Positions 51,701-60,364 of a stretch of DNA of 64,000 bases are shown in pieces. The notes beneath the pieces were generated by a model. That model had not been told where the DNA came from and searched no databases. It saw only the letters and a program-made list of their open reading frames with translations. The stretch spans positions 124,001-188,000 of the forward strand of contig CAKZPD010000033.1 of NCBI GenBank assembly GCA_937138475.1, written 5' to 3'. Made by a program: the position numbers and the translations under genes. Positions within the stretch are counted from its first letter, which is position 1. Each line of letters opens with the position of its first letter. This DNA is from an uncultured Sulfitobacter sp. Its GTDB lineage: Bacteria > Pseudomonadota > Alphaproteobacteria > Rhodobacterales > Rhodobacteraceae.

Positions 51701-52469
51701 AATCGCCCAGCGTCACGACGCGGTCGCCATTTGTCTTGACCGGCAGGTTGTAAACATCGCGCGGCTCGTCAAAAGACGAGGGGATCTTGACGGAAAACGT
51801 GCCCTGCGCGGTGTCGATTTCGCCGGCTGCAATCAGTTGGTTGTTGTTTTGAACCGTCTGGATCAGCTCACCTGCGGTGACGTTATAGGCCTCAAGGCGC
51901 AGCGGGTCGATGATGACCTCAAGCATTTCATCGCGACTGCCGGCGATCCCGGCCTCGAGAATGGCATCGACTGCTTCAAGTTCATCTTGCAGGTCTTTGG
52001 CAACACGCACCATTGTGCGTTCTGGAACTGGCCCGGTCAGATTGACGATGATAATCGGAAATTCCGAAAAGTTGATTTCATTGATCGAATATTGCTCGGC
52101 GCCGGTTGGGAAGTTTGCCTCGGCTTTGCTCATGGCGTCGCGGACATCGGCCATGATTTTGGTCTTGTCCCAGCCAAATTCGAACTCAAGCGCGACCCCG
52201 GCATAGTTTTCGGCTGCTGTCGCCGACATGGTTTTTAGCCCGTCCAGATCGGCCAGCTCGGTCTCCATTGGTTTCACCAGCAATGTTTCGCTGTCTGCCG
52301 CCGAAATCCCCGGAAATGGCACCGATACAAAAAGCGCCGGGATTTCAATGTCGGGTTCGCCCTCTTTGGGCAGGGTCGAATAGGCATAGCCGCCAACCAC
52401 AAGGGACAGCAGAATAAACGCAAGAACCATACGGGCGCGGCTGGCGGCCCAATCGACGATGCCGGTCAT
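48702..52469 (-). CDS. RND efflux pump inner-membrane permease
   Basis: 1255 residues, longer than AcrB-type pumps (about 1040), mainly through a long insert between the two halves' membrane bundles. N-terminus VDWAASRARMVLAFILLSLVVGGYAYSTLP; typical RND stretches GEPDIEIPALFVSVPFPGIS, VLAALGTRAALLVGFAIPTSFLL, GLILAVGMLVDGAIVVVEYAD and, in the second half, FNSFYNSILVLLAVVLSTTG and NNIILIDTYQEF. It overlaps the adaptor gene by 4 bp. The outer-membrane channel is probably supplied by the distant tolC. Confidence 0.93.
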   Translation of the reverse strand: MTGIVDWAASRARMVLAFILLSLVVGGYAYSTLPKEGEPDIEIPALFVSVPFPGISAADSETLLVKPMETELADLDGLKTMSATAAENYAGVALEFEFGWDKTKIMADVRDAMSKAEANFPTGAEQYSINEINFSEFPIIIVNLTGPVPERTMVRVAKDLQDELEAVDAILEAGIAGSRDEMLEVIIDPLRLEAYNVTAGELIQTVQNNNQLIAAGEIDTAQGTFSVKIPSSFDEPRDVYNLPVKTNGDRVVTLGDLAQINLTFEDRVGTARFNGENSVALQVVKRKGFNLIDTAAKVKELVAAKQDSWPQGLRVAVQVGTSNDQSRIVDSMVQQLQGSVFTAIALVMIVVLAALGTRAALLVGFAIPTSFLLCFAFLALMGISISNIVMFGLILAVGMLVDGAIVVVEYADARQQEGVGPMHAYVEAARRMFWPIISSTATTLCAFLPMLFWPGVPGEFMGMLPVTLIFVLSASLVVALIFLPVMGGVTGRLERWMAQNMTQIANLRLPLHLVLFPIAIAGMVAASTILPLLFSGMGGRFSQMDGLNLLGSVVPTFALVFLLIVLAAATIAVGLGGFMLALLAAFALLTRMGKIGQALAARLFRAEAPKIHAGYSRSGFGRVIEAIAGNPVMPLVMAGAVFIFVGSVLIFFTNNNKGVEFFVESEPEQAIVYVLARGNLSLEEKDALVRRAETIVLAHPGVKNAFSFAGEGGLNTDASGAQVPKDMVGQIQLETIPWEDRADRPELDGDIVLAELTEQLGALPGVRIEILAQARGPASGKPVHLRLKGDNYASLLEATAIARQTFEDTPGLTLVEDTRPLPGIDWKIDVDVEKAGRYGADVATVGAMVQLVTRGILLDTMRVDTSDEEIEIRVRLPQKDRLLSTLDTLKVRTMDGLVPLSNFITRTPVAKLAEINRVDQKRYFDVKADVAPGLMKLVDPKGEILAIARPAGDDANLRAIDGTPYRVAANADRDLQDGLNSGDLRLIPVNPNERIEVLSAWLATEPLPDGVSFEWTGDREEEAESGAFLQSAFSAALGLMFIILLAQFNSFYNSILVLLAVVLSTTGVLIGMLVMDQAFSIIMTGTGIVALAGIVVNNNIILIDTYQEFSQYMPRIEAIIRTAQARIRPVLLTTITTMAGLAPMMFGLSLNFADGGYTINSPTALWWKQLATAVVFGLGIATVLTLIVTPSMLAIRIWATTYLRWIAQLLAKMSMGSASRAAQDWALQRDAKRLQSKEFIWDDGSPDAQVLKAAE

Positions 52470-53683
52470 TGGCCTTGCTCCTCAAAACTTGGCGCAACCT
52501 GAACCCCAGCAATAACATATTCCTGCCCCAGGGTGATCACATTTGCGGTTTGCGGCAAGCCTGTCACCCAAACGCCCTTGTCCGTGTCGCGCATGATCTG
52601 CACCGGGTGAAAGGCGACCTTGTCCTGATCATCCACGGTTCGCAGGCCCAAGACACCTTGATCATTCAACGTCAGCGCCGATTGCGGGATCAGATGCGCC
52701 TGGGCACCCATGGCGGAAATCAAGATCTCGGCGGTTTGACCGTCGCGGATCTGTCCATCAGGGTTTGGCACTTCGATTTCCACCCGGAAGGTGCGCGTCG
52801 TTTCATCGGCCGAGCGCGACAGAAAGGTCACGCGCCCCTGCACCTGGGCACCACCGGCCGCCAGCTTGGCGCCGGCCAAGGCGCCGACGTTGACCTGTGT
52901 GACCTCGGTTTCTGGCACAAAGGCCACCAACTTGATCGGATCCAATTGGATCACGGTGGCGCAAAGCGCGCCGGGCTGCAACAGCGTGCCCAATTCGGCT
53001 GTGTCGCTTTCCAGCAAGCCGGCAAAGGGGGCCTTGATCGTCAGCCGGTCGATTTCCGTGCTGGCCGATGCCACCCCGGCCTGAGCGGCCTGGATGCCTG
53101 ACTTGGTGGCCTCGAGGCCGGCGCGGGCCGATTGCACGCTGGCTTCGGCTGCGGCCACCGCCGCATCCGAGCTGGCAACGCGGGTGGTCGATGCAAAGCC
53201 GTCTTTGCTGAGCTTTGAGGCGGCGTTTTGGTTTATTTTGGCCTCTTCCAATTGCGCCTGGGCCTGTGTCAGGCGGGCCTGTGCTTCGGGCACGCGGGCC
53301 TTGGCCTCGGCGAGGGCGGCGCGGGCCTGATCCAACTGCGCGCCGCGCGTGCCTTGGTCAAGCACGCAAAGGGCTTGGCCCTGTTCGACCTCGGCGCCTT
53401 TGCGCAGCGGTTCAGACACCACCACGGCCGAGGTCTCTGATTTCACGTTCACTTGTCGTGCTGCTGTGGTCTGTCCGCGCAAAACCACTGCGCTATCAAT
53501 GCCTTGGGCCACGGATTTCTTGACAATCACCTTGACCAGCCGCGACGGATCGGCGGCGGCGGGCTGATCTTGGGTCACGGGTTCGCCGCTGTCATCGGCG
53601 CCCAACAGGGTGGGGCGTTCAAAAATCAGCAAATACAAAAACGCTGACACGGCAATGGCAGCCAGCAAAGAGAAAACACGCAT
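52466..53683 (-). CDS. RND efflux periplasmic adaptor
   Basis: 405 residues. N-terminal signal anchor (VFSLLAAIAVSAFLYLLIF), then a lipoyl half-domain, a long Ala/Glu/Gln-rich hairpin (AKARVPEAQARLTQAQAQLEEAKI ... AVAAAEASVQSARAGLEATKSG) and a beta-barrel part (ITKAP-like LTIKAPFAGLLESDTAELG). The adaptor joins the permease to TolC. It is the first gene of the pump operon, with an inverted repeat over its likely promoter. Confidence 0.92.
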   Translation of the reverse strand: MRVFSLLAAIAVSAFLYLLIFERPTLLGADDSGEPVTQDQPAAADPSRLVKVIVKKSVAQGIDSAVVLRGQTTAARQVNVKSETSAVVVSEPLRKGAEVEQGQALCVLDQGTRGAQLDQARAALAEAKARVPEAQARLTQAQAQLEEAKINQNAASKLSKDGFASTTRVASSDAAVAAAEASVQSARAGLEATKSGIQAAQAGVASASTEIDRLTIKAPFAGLLESDTAELGTLLQPGALCATVIQLDPIKLVAFVPETEVTQVNVGALAGAKLAAGGAQVQGRVTFLSRSADETTRTFRVEIEVPNPDGQIRDGQTAEILISAMGAQAHLIPQSALTLNDQGVLGLRTVDDQDKVAFHPVQIMRDTDKGVWVTGLPQTANVITLGQEYVIAGVQVAPSFEEQGQ

Positions 53684-53767
53684 GAAAGAGGGCCCCGTTC
53701 TTGGTCGTCGCAGAAAGCTGCGCAGTGGAAGTTGTGCTTTGTTAGGCGCTATATAAGCACTTACGCT

Positions 53768-53791
53768 AAACTAACCAGTTCAGATTAGTTT
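53768..53791. promoter_or_regulatory. Inverted repeat over the RND operon promoter
   Basis: AAACTAA (53768-53774), 10-bp spacer, TTAGTTT (53785-53791). On the minus strand a -10-like TATATA lies about 25 bp downstream of its edge, so the repeat overlaps the expected -35. It looks like a TetR/MarR-type operator; the T-run next to it would also fit a weak terminator, but no gene ends here on the plus strand. Confidence 0.45.
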
Positions 53792-53887
53792 TTTTTCCGA
53801 TGCCCTGCAATGGGATTTGCTTGCTCTTGGCTTGTCTGCGGCTGCGCGTTAGAAGAAGGCAAAGCAACCCCGTGAAGGCAGGCAATC

Positions 53888-54565
53888 ATGAGCAACACAG
53901 ACAGTTTCATCGACGAGGTCACAGAAGAGGTCCGCCGCGATCGCCTGTTTGGGTTGCTCAGGCGTTATGGATGGATCGCGGTGTTGGCGGTTGTGCTGAT
54001 CGTTGGCGCCGCTGCCGTGTCAGAATACCGCAAAGCCACGGCCCGCACCCAGGCCGAGGGGCTTGGCGATGCGATGCTGGCGGCCCTGTCCGACCCGGAT
54101 GCGGCAAAGCGCGCTGCCGGGCTGGCGGAACTGGATGCGCATTCGGCGGGAACGCGCGCGGCTTTGGCCTTGCTGACGGCGTCCGAGGCGGTTCTGGCGG
54201 GGGATGTAGACGGCGCGGCGGCGCAGCTTGATGCGTTGGCACAGGATGCGGCGGTGCCGCTGATCTATCGCCAGATTGCAGGGTTCAAATCGGCAACGGC
54301 GCAGGCCGGCAGCCTGTCCAATGCCGCGCTGCGCGACCGGTTCCAGGACCTGTCGGCGCCGGGCGCGCCCCTGCGGCTTTTGGCGCAAGAGCAATTGGCG
54401 CTGCTTGAGGTGGCCTCGGGCGAGACACCGGCCGCGATTGAACGCCTTCAGTCCATCCTGACGGATGCAGAAGTGCGCGCCGATCTGCAACAGCGCGCCT
54501 TGCAGTTGATCGTGGCGCTTGGCGGCGTTCCGGAAATCGAAAACATGGCGCAACCGATCAATTGA
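53888..54565 (+). CDS. YfgM-like tetratricopeptide protein
   Basis: 225 residues. Cytoplasmic N-terminus (SFIDEVTEEVRRDRLFGLLRRY), one membrane helix (about 28-46) and a helical periplasmic part with Ala-rich TPR-like repeats. The order yfgM-bamB-der matches E. coli and many proteobacteria; YfgM is a SecYEG- and PpiD-associated chaperone helper. Function inferred from architecture and context. Confidence 0.85.
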   Translation: MSNTDSFIDEVTEEVRRDRLFGLLRRYGWIAVLAVVLIVGAAAVSEYRKATARTQAEGLGDAMLAALSDPDAAKRAAGLAELDAHSAGTRAALALLTASEAVLAGDVDGAAAQLDALAQDAAVPLIYRQIAGFKSATAQAGSLSNAALRDRFQDLSAPGAPLRLLAQEQLALLEVASGETPAAIERLQSILTDAEVRADLQQRALQLIVALGGVPEIENMAQPIN

Positions 54566-54625
54566 TCGACAGCCGTTTTTCGCATTAGAAATACGGCACA
54601 CAGGTTTTAGAAAAGCGAGCAGCAC

Positions 54626-55990
54626 ATGGCACCACGGATGGCAGCACCGGCGACCCCCTATCGCGCAAAGCGTATGTGGCACATTGGGCTGGTGGCGGTT
54701 TTGGCCCTTGCCGGCTGTTCCGAGCCGGAAACCATTCTGGTCGGCAAACGCGAAAATATCCGCTCCCAAACCGAGGCCGGCGCCACAGCGGGCATCGCGG
54801 TCGCCGCCCCGGAAAACCAAAGCAAAGCCATCACCTTGCCGCGCCCGGTGGTGAATGTGGATTGGGTGCAGGGCATCGGCACCCCGGCCAGCCGCACCGC
54901 GCATCCGCAGTTGGCGCAGGATCTTTCCATCGCCTGGAGCGCGGACATCGGCGCCGGCGACAGCCGCCGCCAGCGGATCACGGCCAACCCGGTGGTCAGC
55001 GATGGCCGCATCTTTACATTGGATGCCGCCACCACAGTCAGCGCCTTAGGCGATGATGGCACAGTCTTGTGGCAGGTCGATATCAAACCCGCCCGCGACA
55101 ATTCAGGCGAGGCAACGGGCGGCGGTCTGGCGGTGGCGCAAGGCACGCTTTATGTTGCGCATGGCTATGGCATGTTGGTGGCGCTGGATGTGAAAACCGG
55201 CGCCGAGAAATGGCGTCAGGCGTTGGGGGGCACCGGATCGGGGGCGCCGGCTGTGTCGGGCGGGATCGTCTATGTGACGGCGGGCGATGACACCGGTTGG
55301 GCGATTGATGGCGCCAATGGCCGGGTGCTGTGGCAAACCACGGCGCCGGCGAATGTGAACAATGTTCTGGGCGCTCCGGCCCCGGCGGTGTCACGCAACT
55401 TTGCGATTTTTGGGTTTGGATCAGGCGATGTCCACGCGATCTTTCGCCGTGGCGGCTTGCGGCGCTGGGGCACCGCAGTTGTCGGCGAACGCGAGGGGCG
55501 GGCGCTGGCCAAGGTGGGGGATCTGACCGGGGCGCCGGTCGTGGATGGCAATACCGCCTTTGTCGGCAATCAATCAGGGCGCTTGGTGGCGCTGGATCTG
55601 GGGCTTGGGGCGCGGCTGTGGACCGCAGCCGAGGGCACAACCGGGCCGGTATTCCCGGTGGGCGGCAGTGTGTTCGCCGTGTCGGATCAGAACGCTTTGC
55701 TGCGGCTGGATGCCAAGACCGGGGCGCGCATCTGGGCCCAGCCGTTGCCGCATTTCGTCAAGGACCGCCCGCGCAAACGGTCAGAGGTTTTTGTGAACTA
55801 TGGTCCGATCTTGGCCGGTGGGCTGATCTATGTCGCCTCAAGCGATGGGGCTTTGCGCGCGTTTGATCCCGTGGATGGAACCTTGGCGCATCAAACCGCC
55901 TTGCCGCGCGGCGCCAGCACGGCGCCTGTCGTGGCAAATGGCACGCTTTATCTGGTCACGACAGCGGGTCAATTGCTTGCCTTGCGTTGA
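54626..55990 (+). CDS. bamB: BamB-like outer membrane beta-propeller lipoprotein
   Basis: 454 residues. Lipobox LVAVLALAGC (cleavage before Cys31) marks a lipoprotein; blades with PQQ-like repeats follow (GRIFTLDAATTVSALGDDGTVLWQ, GTLYVAHGYGMLVALDVKTGAEKW, LIYVASSDGALRAFDPVDGTL). BamB is a BAM-complex subunit working with BamA. The start at 54626 gives a long n-region; the ATG at 54674 (MWHIGLVAVLALAGC) is an equally good alternative. Confidence 0.88.
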   Translation: MAPRMAAPATPYRAKRMWHIGLVAVLALAGCSEPETILVGKRENIRSQTEAGATAGIAVAAPENQSKAITLPRPVVNVDWVQGIGTPASRTAHPQLAQDLSIAWSADIGAGDSRRQRITANPVVSDGRIFTLDAATTVSALGDDGTVLWQVDIKPARDNSGEATGGGLAVAQGTLYVAHGYGMLVALDVKTGAEKWRQALGGTGSGAPAVSGGIVYVTAGDDTGWAIDGANGRVLWQTTAPANVNNVLGAPAPAVSRNFAIFGFGSGDVHAIFRRGGLRRWGTAVVGEREGRALAKVGDLTGAPVVDGNTAFVGNQSGRLVALDLGLGARLWTAAEGTTGPVFPVGGSVFAVSDQNALLRLDAKTGARIWAQPLPHFVKDRPRKRSEVFVNYGPILAGGLIYVASSDGALRAFDPVDGTLAHQTALPRGASTAPVVANGTLYLVTTAGQLLALR

Positions 55991-56059
55991 CCCCCTTTTC
56001 GTTTGCAGGTCTTTGGGGTAAAGCCCAAGGCTTATCCCCGGCTTTTGGAGCCTTTGACC

Positions 56060-57523
56060 ATGTCTTTCACCCTTGCGATCGTCGGACGGCCCAATGTGGG
56101 CAAGTCCACGCTGTTTAATCGTCTTGTCGGCAAACGGCTTGCGCTGGTCGATGATCAGCCCGGCGTCACCCGCGATCTGCGCGAAGGGGCGGCGCGGCTG
56201 GCCGATCTGCGCTTTACGGTGATTGACACCGCAGGCCTGGAAGAGGTGACAGACGACAGCCTTCAGGGCCGGATGCGCCGCCTGACCGAACGAGCGGTGG
56301 ATATGGCGGATATATGTCTGTTCATGGTGGATGCGCGCACTGGCATCACCCCGTCGGATCTGGTTTTTGCCGATATCCTGCGCAAACGCTCTGCGCATGT
56401 GATTTTGGCGGCGAACAAAGCCGAAGGCAATGCTGCGGATGCCGGGGTGATCGAAGCCTATTCGCTTGGGCTGGGGGAACCTATCCGCTTGTCGGGGGAA
56501 CATGGCGAAGGGCTGAATGATCTTTATTCGCAATTGATGCCATTGGCCGATCAATTTGCGGCGCGTGCTGCCGAGGATGCACCAGAAATCGACGTCACCC
56601 TGGACGAAGATCTGGGCGATATGGAACAAGCCACGCCGGTTCCGACCAACGCCAAGCCGTTGCAGGTGGCGGTTGTTGGGCGACCCAATGCCGGAAAATC
56701 CACCCTGATCAACAAGATATTGGGCGAAGAGCGTCTGTTGACCGGCCCCGAGGCAGGAATCACCCGCGATGCCATATCGTTGCGGATGGAATGGGATGGG
56801 GTGCCGATGCGCATCTTTGACACCGCCGGAATGCGCAAAAAGGCCAAGGTTCAGGAAAAGCTGGAAAAGCTGTCGGTCAGCGATGGGCTGCGGGCGGTTA
56901 AATTCGCCGAGGTCGTGGTGGTGCTTTTGGATGCGGCCATTCCGTTTGAACAACAAGACCTGCGTATCGCCGATCTGGCCGAACGCGAAGGGCGCGCCGT
57001 TGTGGTTGCGGTCAACAAATGGGACATTGAAGACGAAAAACAGGCCAAACTGAAAGACCTGCGCGAAAGCTTTGAACGGCTGTTGCCGCAGTTGCGCGGG
57101 GCGCCTCTGGTCACGGTCAGCGCCAAAACCGGCCGCGGTCTGGACCGGCTGCATGGGGCAATCATGCGGGCCTATGATGTGTGGAACCGCCGGGTGACGA
57201 CGGCGCAGCTGAACCGCTGGCTGACCGGCATGGTCGAGGCCCATCCACCCCCCGCGCCGCAGGGCAAGCGCATCAAACTGCGCTATATGACCCAGGCCAA
57301 GACCCGGCCGCCGGGCTTTGTGGTGATGTGTTCGCATCCCGACAAAGTGCCTGACAGCTATAGCCGGTATTTGGTGAACGGTCTGCGGGTCGATTTTGAT
57401 ATGCCCGGCACGCCCATTCGTCTGTGGATGCGGGGCCAAAATGACGCCAACCCCTATAAGGGGCGCAAAAAGGCCGGCCCAAGCAAGCTGCGCAAGCACA
57501 CCGAGGGCCGGCGCAAAGACTGA
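56060..57523 (+). CDS. der: GTPase Der (EngA)
   Basis: 487 residues with two tandem GTPase domains and a KH-like C-terminus. Domain 1: GRPNVGKS (9-16), DTAGLEE and NKAEG. Domain 2: [19 protein letters not shown] and NKWDIE. The C-terminus [19 protein letters not shown]...[23 protein letters not shown] is typical. Der acts in 50S subunit maturation. The ATG at 56060 gives the standard N-terminus and is preferred over an upstream in-frame start. Confidence 0.97.
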   Translation: MSFTLAIVGRPNVGKSTLFNRLVGKRLALVDDQPGVTRDLREGAARLADLRFTVIDTAGLEEVTDDSLQGRMRRLTERAVDMADICLFMVDARTGITPSDLVFADILRKRSAHVILAANKAEGNAADAGVIEAYSLGLGEPIRLSGEHGEGLNDLYSQLMPLADQFAARAAEDAPEIDVTLDEDLGDMEQATPVPTNAKPLQVAVVGRPNAGKSTLINKILGEERLLTGPEAGITRDAISLRMEWDGVPMRIFDTAGMRKKAKVQEKLEKLSVSDGLRAVKFAEVVVVLLDAAIPFEQQDLRIADLAEREGRAVVVAVNKWDIEDEKQAKLKDLRESFERLLPQLRGAPLVTVSAKTGRGLDRLHGAIMRAYDVWNRRVTTAQLNRWLTGMVEAHPPPAPQGKRIKLRYMTQAKTRPPGFVVMCSHPDKVPDSYSRYLVNGLRVDFDMPGTPIRLWMRGQNDANPYKGRKKAGPSKLRKHTEGRRKD

Positions 57524-57563
57524 TTGGCAAGCCCCGCAGGTTCAAGAATTTGAAGATTTACAT

Positions 57564-57598
57564 TCGCCAATAACACGTTAGGGTTGTGTTGTTGGCGA
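57564..57598 (+). other. 13-bp stem-loop between der and the second DUF2235 gene
   Basis: TCGCCAATAACAC pairs with GTGTTGTTGGCGA (one G-U), loop GTTAGGGTT. It is 40 bp after der and 24 bp before the next start codon. Not followed by a clean T-run, so an attenuator, a processing site or a weak terminator are all possible. Confidence 0.7.
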
Positions 57599-57622
57599 GT
57601 GTGTATTTTCAAAGGTGACCAG

Positions 57623-58744
57623 TTGGGCGTCATAGCGATATTTTGTGACGGGACTTGGAACAGCCCGACCATTTCAATCCCCACCCATGTGTATCAGCTG
57701 TATCAGGCCTGCGACCAAAGCCCTGATCACAAAGCGCTTTATTTTGAAGGGGTTGGCGCCTCAAGCAAGGTCACGGGGTTTTGGCGCAAGCTGCTGCACA
57801 AAATGGGCGGCGGTGCCTTTGGCTGGGGGCTGAATGCCAACATAAAAGAGGCCTATCAGGCGCTGTGCCAGAATTACCAGCCGGGTGACAAGATCATGAT
57901 TTTCGGCTTTTCGCGCGGGGCTTACACGGCGCGGTCGCTGGCTGGGATGATCCGAAAATGCGGCATATTGGATACCCCAAGCCGGCGCATGGTCAACCAA
58001 GCGTTCCGGCTGTATCGCACGGCAGGAAAGCAAAACGCCCCGGATCAAGACCATGTCTGGGCGGCGCGGCGCAAACTGTCGCCGAATTTTGCCACCTCGG
58101 CTTATGATGTGCAAAAGCGCGGCGATGGCTCGCATTTGGTGCGGGTGGGGTATCTGGGCATTTGGGACACCGTCGGCGCCCTTGGCATACCAGAGCCGCT
58201 TTTCGGCCCGCTTGCGGCGCTTTGGAATGGGCGCTATCGGTTTCACGACACCCAGCTAAGCGGCATGGTCGAGGCCGCGCGCCATGCGGTGGCAATTGAC
58301 GAACGGCGGGTGTTTTTTGTGCCCAGCCTGTGGGACAACCTGGACCCCGGTCCGGGCGGTCCGGGGTTGAACAGGGGCGATCACAGCCCCAATCGCCCCT
58401 ATCAGCAGATGTGGTTTGTCGGGGATCACAGCATCGTTGGCGGATCGGCCGAGGCGCGCGGGCTGACCGCCTTTTCGCTGGCTTGGGTGCTTGAGGGGGC
58501 GCAACGTCTGGGCCTGCGGGTGGAAACCCCAGATCGGTTGGGGGATCTGGTTGGGGATGCGGGGATCATTGCGCCTGAAATTGACGATCCCAGTGTTGTC
58601 TATCGCATCGCCGGCAGCTTGCTGCAATGGCGCAGCGGGCCGGCCCAGGACCGTGATATGCACCCCAGCGCCCGCGACCGGGTGACACGCGATCCGCGCT
58701 ATCGGCCGGAAAGCCTGCGCAAGATATTGGGCGATCTTTTTTAG
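57623..58744 (+). CDS. DUF2235 alpha/beta-hydrolase protein, copy 2
   Basis: 373 residues from a TTG at 57623, with AAAGGTGA (57611-57618) as ribosome binding site. Canonical N-terminal IAIFCDGTWNSP, elbow GFSRGAYTARSLAGMI (Ser97) and LGIWDTVGALGIPEPLFGP. The later motif reads WFVGDHSIVGGS where the family usually has GVHSDVGGG: the His is kept, but the Asp position is Ile. It diverges strongly from copy 1, so it is not a recent duplicate. No secretion genes are near. Confidence 0.84.
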   Translation: MGVIAIFCDGTWNSPTISIPTHVYQLYQACDQSPDHKALYFEGVGASSKVTGFWRKLLHKMGGGAFGWGLNANIKEAYQALCQNYQPGDKIMIFGFSRGAYTARSLAGMIRKCGILDTPSRRMVNQAFRLYRTAGKQNAPDQDHVWAARRKLSPNFATSAYDVQKRGDGSHLVRVGYLGIWDTVGALGIPEPLFGPLAALWNGRYRFHDTQLSGMVEAARHAVAIDERRVFFVPSLWDNLDPGPGGPGLNRGDHSPNRPYQQMWFVGDHSIVGGSAEARGLTAFSLAWVLEGAQRLGLRVETPDRLGDLVGDAGIIAPEIDDPSVVYRIAGSLLQWRSGPAQDRDMHPSARDRVTRDPRYRPESLRKILGDLF

Positions 58745-58797
58745 GCCGGCCAACTTGCGGCTTGCCGGACGCGGCGCCCTTGCGTAAAGCCAAGGGC

Positions 58798-59283
58798 ATG
58801 AATGATCTTGACCCCGATGAAATCCTTGCAACTGTTTCTGCCTCTTATGGGCGGCGTGTTTTGGGCATTGCCTGTCTGGTATTGCTGGGGGGGCTGGTTC
58901 TGTATCTGGCGGTGACAACCACACCGGCGCTGATATGGCGGTTGTTCTTGTTGGGGCTTGGCGCCGGCTTTTTGGGCATCGCCGACATGATGCGGCGCAG
59001 CACCGCGCTGGTGCTTGAACTGACTGAAACGCAGTTGCGCGAACGCGGTGGCCAGGTTTTGGCCCGGATCGAAGATATCCAAAGCATTGACCGCGGCTTT
59101 TTCGCGTTCAAACCGTCGAACGGGTTCTTGCTGCGTCTGGCATATACAGCCCCGCGCCAGTGGCGTCCGGGGTTGTGGTGGCGGATGGGGCGGCGCATCG
59201 GCGTTGGTGGCATGACACCGGCCAGCGCCACCAAAAATATGTCCGAGATGATCGCGATCCTGATCGCCAAACGCGCGGGTTAA
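58798..59283 (+). CDS. Two-helix membrane protein, unknown function
   Basis: 161 residues from the ATG at 58798. A short acidic N-terminus (MNDLDPDEILATVSASYG), two adjacent membrane helices (about 22-41 and 45-64), then a soluble part of PH-like composition (LVLELTETQLRERGGQVLARIEDIQSIDRGFFAF). The PH-like reading is inference. It follows the DUF2235 gene by 53 bp and overlaps the stop of the convergent Tad gene. Confidence 0.75.
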   Translation: MNDLDPDEILATVSASYGRRVLGIACLVLLGGLVLYLAVTTTPALIWRLFLLGLGAGFLGIADMMRRSTALVLELTETQLRERGGQVLARIEDIQSIDRGFFAFKPSNGFLLRLAYTAPRQWRPGLWWRMGRRIGVGGMTPASATKNMSEMIAILIAKRAG

Positions 59284-59834
59284 CTGCCCGAGGGCACGTC
59301 CTCCCACAGCACGCGCGGCGCATATCTGGGGCGGGTAAAAACAAAGTTGTGGATTTGCGACAGGGTCAGCCCGGTGTTGAACGGCGGGTCATAGTCGCTC
59401 CAGGTTTCGACGACCATCACCCGTTCATTGTCGGGCATCACCGGCAGTTGATCGGCCCACTCTTGCACCATTGGGTCTTCGGCGGCGGTGGCGGCGCCAA
59501 GGGCCTGCGACCAATCCTGGGCATAGCTGTCGGTTTCTGCGTCATACCGCACCGAGGTCACGCGCATTGACGACACGGTTTGGCCCCGCGTCAGCGTATC
59601 GAAAAGGTCGCGCGTCCCGGATAAGAACGCGGCATCCAGGGGGGTGGTCTGACGCGAAATCAGATCGCCAATGGTGAAGGCCGCCTTTTGGTTGATGGCA
59701 TATTGCCGATAGGCATCAAAGATGGCGAACATCGACAGATAGGCCCAGAACAAGATCGGCAGGACGATCACCGCCTCGATGGCGATATTGCCGGCCTCGT
59801 CCCGGAAAAACTGACGCAGCGGATGACGGATCAT
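59280..59834 (-). CDS. TadE/TadG-like pilus assembly protein
   Basis: 184 residues. N-terminal FRDEAGNIAIEAVIVLPILFWAYLSMFAIFDAYRQY is the TadE-type segment (prepilin-like, with the conserved Glu in the helix). The rest is a periplasmic domain. Last gene of the minus-strand trio; its start overlaps the stop of the previous gene by 4 bp. Tad minor pilins help assemble Flp pili for surface attachment. Confidence 0.82.
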   Translation of the reverse strand: MIRHPLRQFFRDEAGNIAIEAVIVLPILFWAYLSMFAIFDAYRQYAINQKAAFTIGDLISRQTTPLDAAFLSGTRDLFDTLTRGQTVSSMRVTSVRYDAETDSYAQDWSQALGAATAAEDPMVQEWADQLPVMPDNERVMVVETWSDYDPPFNTGLTLSQIHNFVFTRPRYAPRVLWEDVPSGS

Positions 59835-60364
59835 GTCGACGGCTCCTGTACGAATGCGGCCATCGACACCATGCGGGCCTTGCCGGCGCCATCTTTGCTG
59901 AAGGCAAAGCCAAGACCGGTGGTGGGAAAGACCGGATCGAATTTCACGCAGGCGCGCAGGATCATCAGCTGGTGATCGTCGCCCGGCACAAAGCTGCGCA
60001 ATGGGGCCACCGGTTCCGAGACATCGACGCAATCTGCCCCCTCGGGAAGGCCGGCAAACCCACGCGGATCAACCGGCTGCATCTCAAGGCGCAGGGTGTT
60101 TTCGCAATCTGCCAGAAATCCGGCGTTGTCACAAATCATGGTCTTCAGCGCGGCATGTTGGGGCATATCGCCGGTGGTCAGGCGAATGGTGCGCACCGTC
60201 ATATCCAGTCCGCGATCCAGAAACATCTGGCGCATCGAATAAACGCCCATCTCGACCGAGGTCAGGAACACCGTAAAGATCAGCGGTACCAGCAGGGCGA
60301 ATTCGACCATCATCTGGCCATCATCGGCCTTGGCAAATCGGGAAAGAAGACGCGATCGGGTCAT
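59831..60364 (-). CDS. TadE-like minor pseudopilin
   Basis: 177 residues. The N-terminus FAKADDGQMMVEFALLVPLIFTVFLTSVEMGVYSMRQM is a clear TadE segment (G-x-x-x-V-E-F before the hydrophobic helix). Two cysteine pairs in the periplasmic part (ICDNAGFLADCEN; CVDV; RACVKF) suggest disulfides. It overlaps both neighbours by 4 bp, so the three genes are translated together. Confidence 0.85.
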   Translation of the reverse strand: MTRSRLLSRFAKADDGQMMVEFALLVPLIFTVFLTSVEMGVYSMRQMFLDRGLDMTVRTIRLTTGDMPQHAALKTMICDNAGFLADCENTLRLEMQPVDPRGFAGLPEGADCVDVSEPVAPLRSFVPGDDHQLMILRACVKFDPVFPTTGLGFAFSKDGAGKARMVSMAAFVQEPST

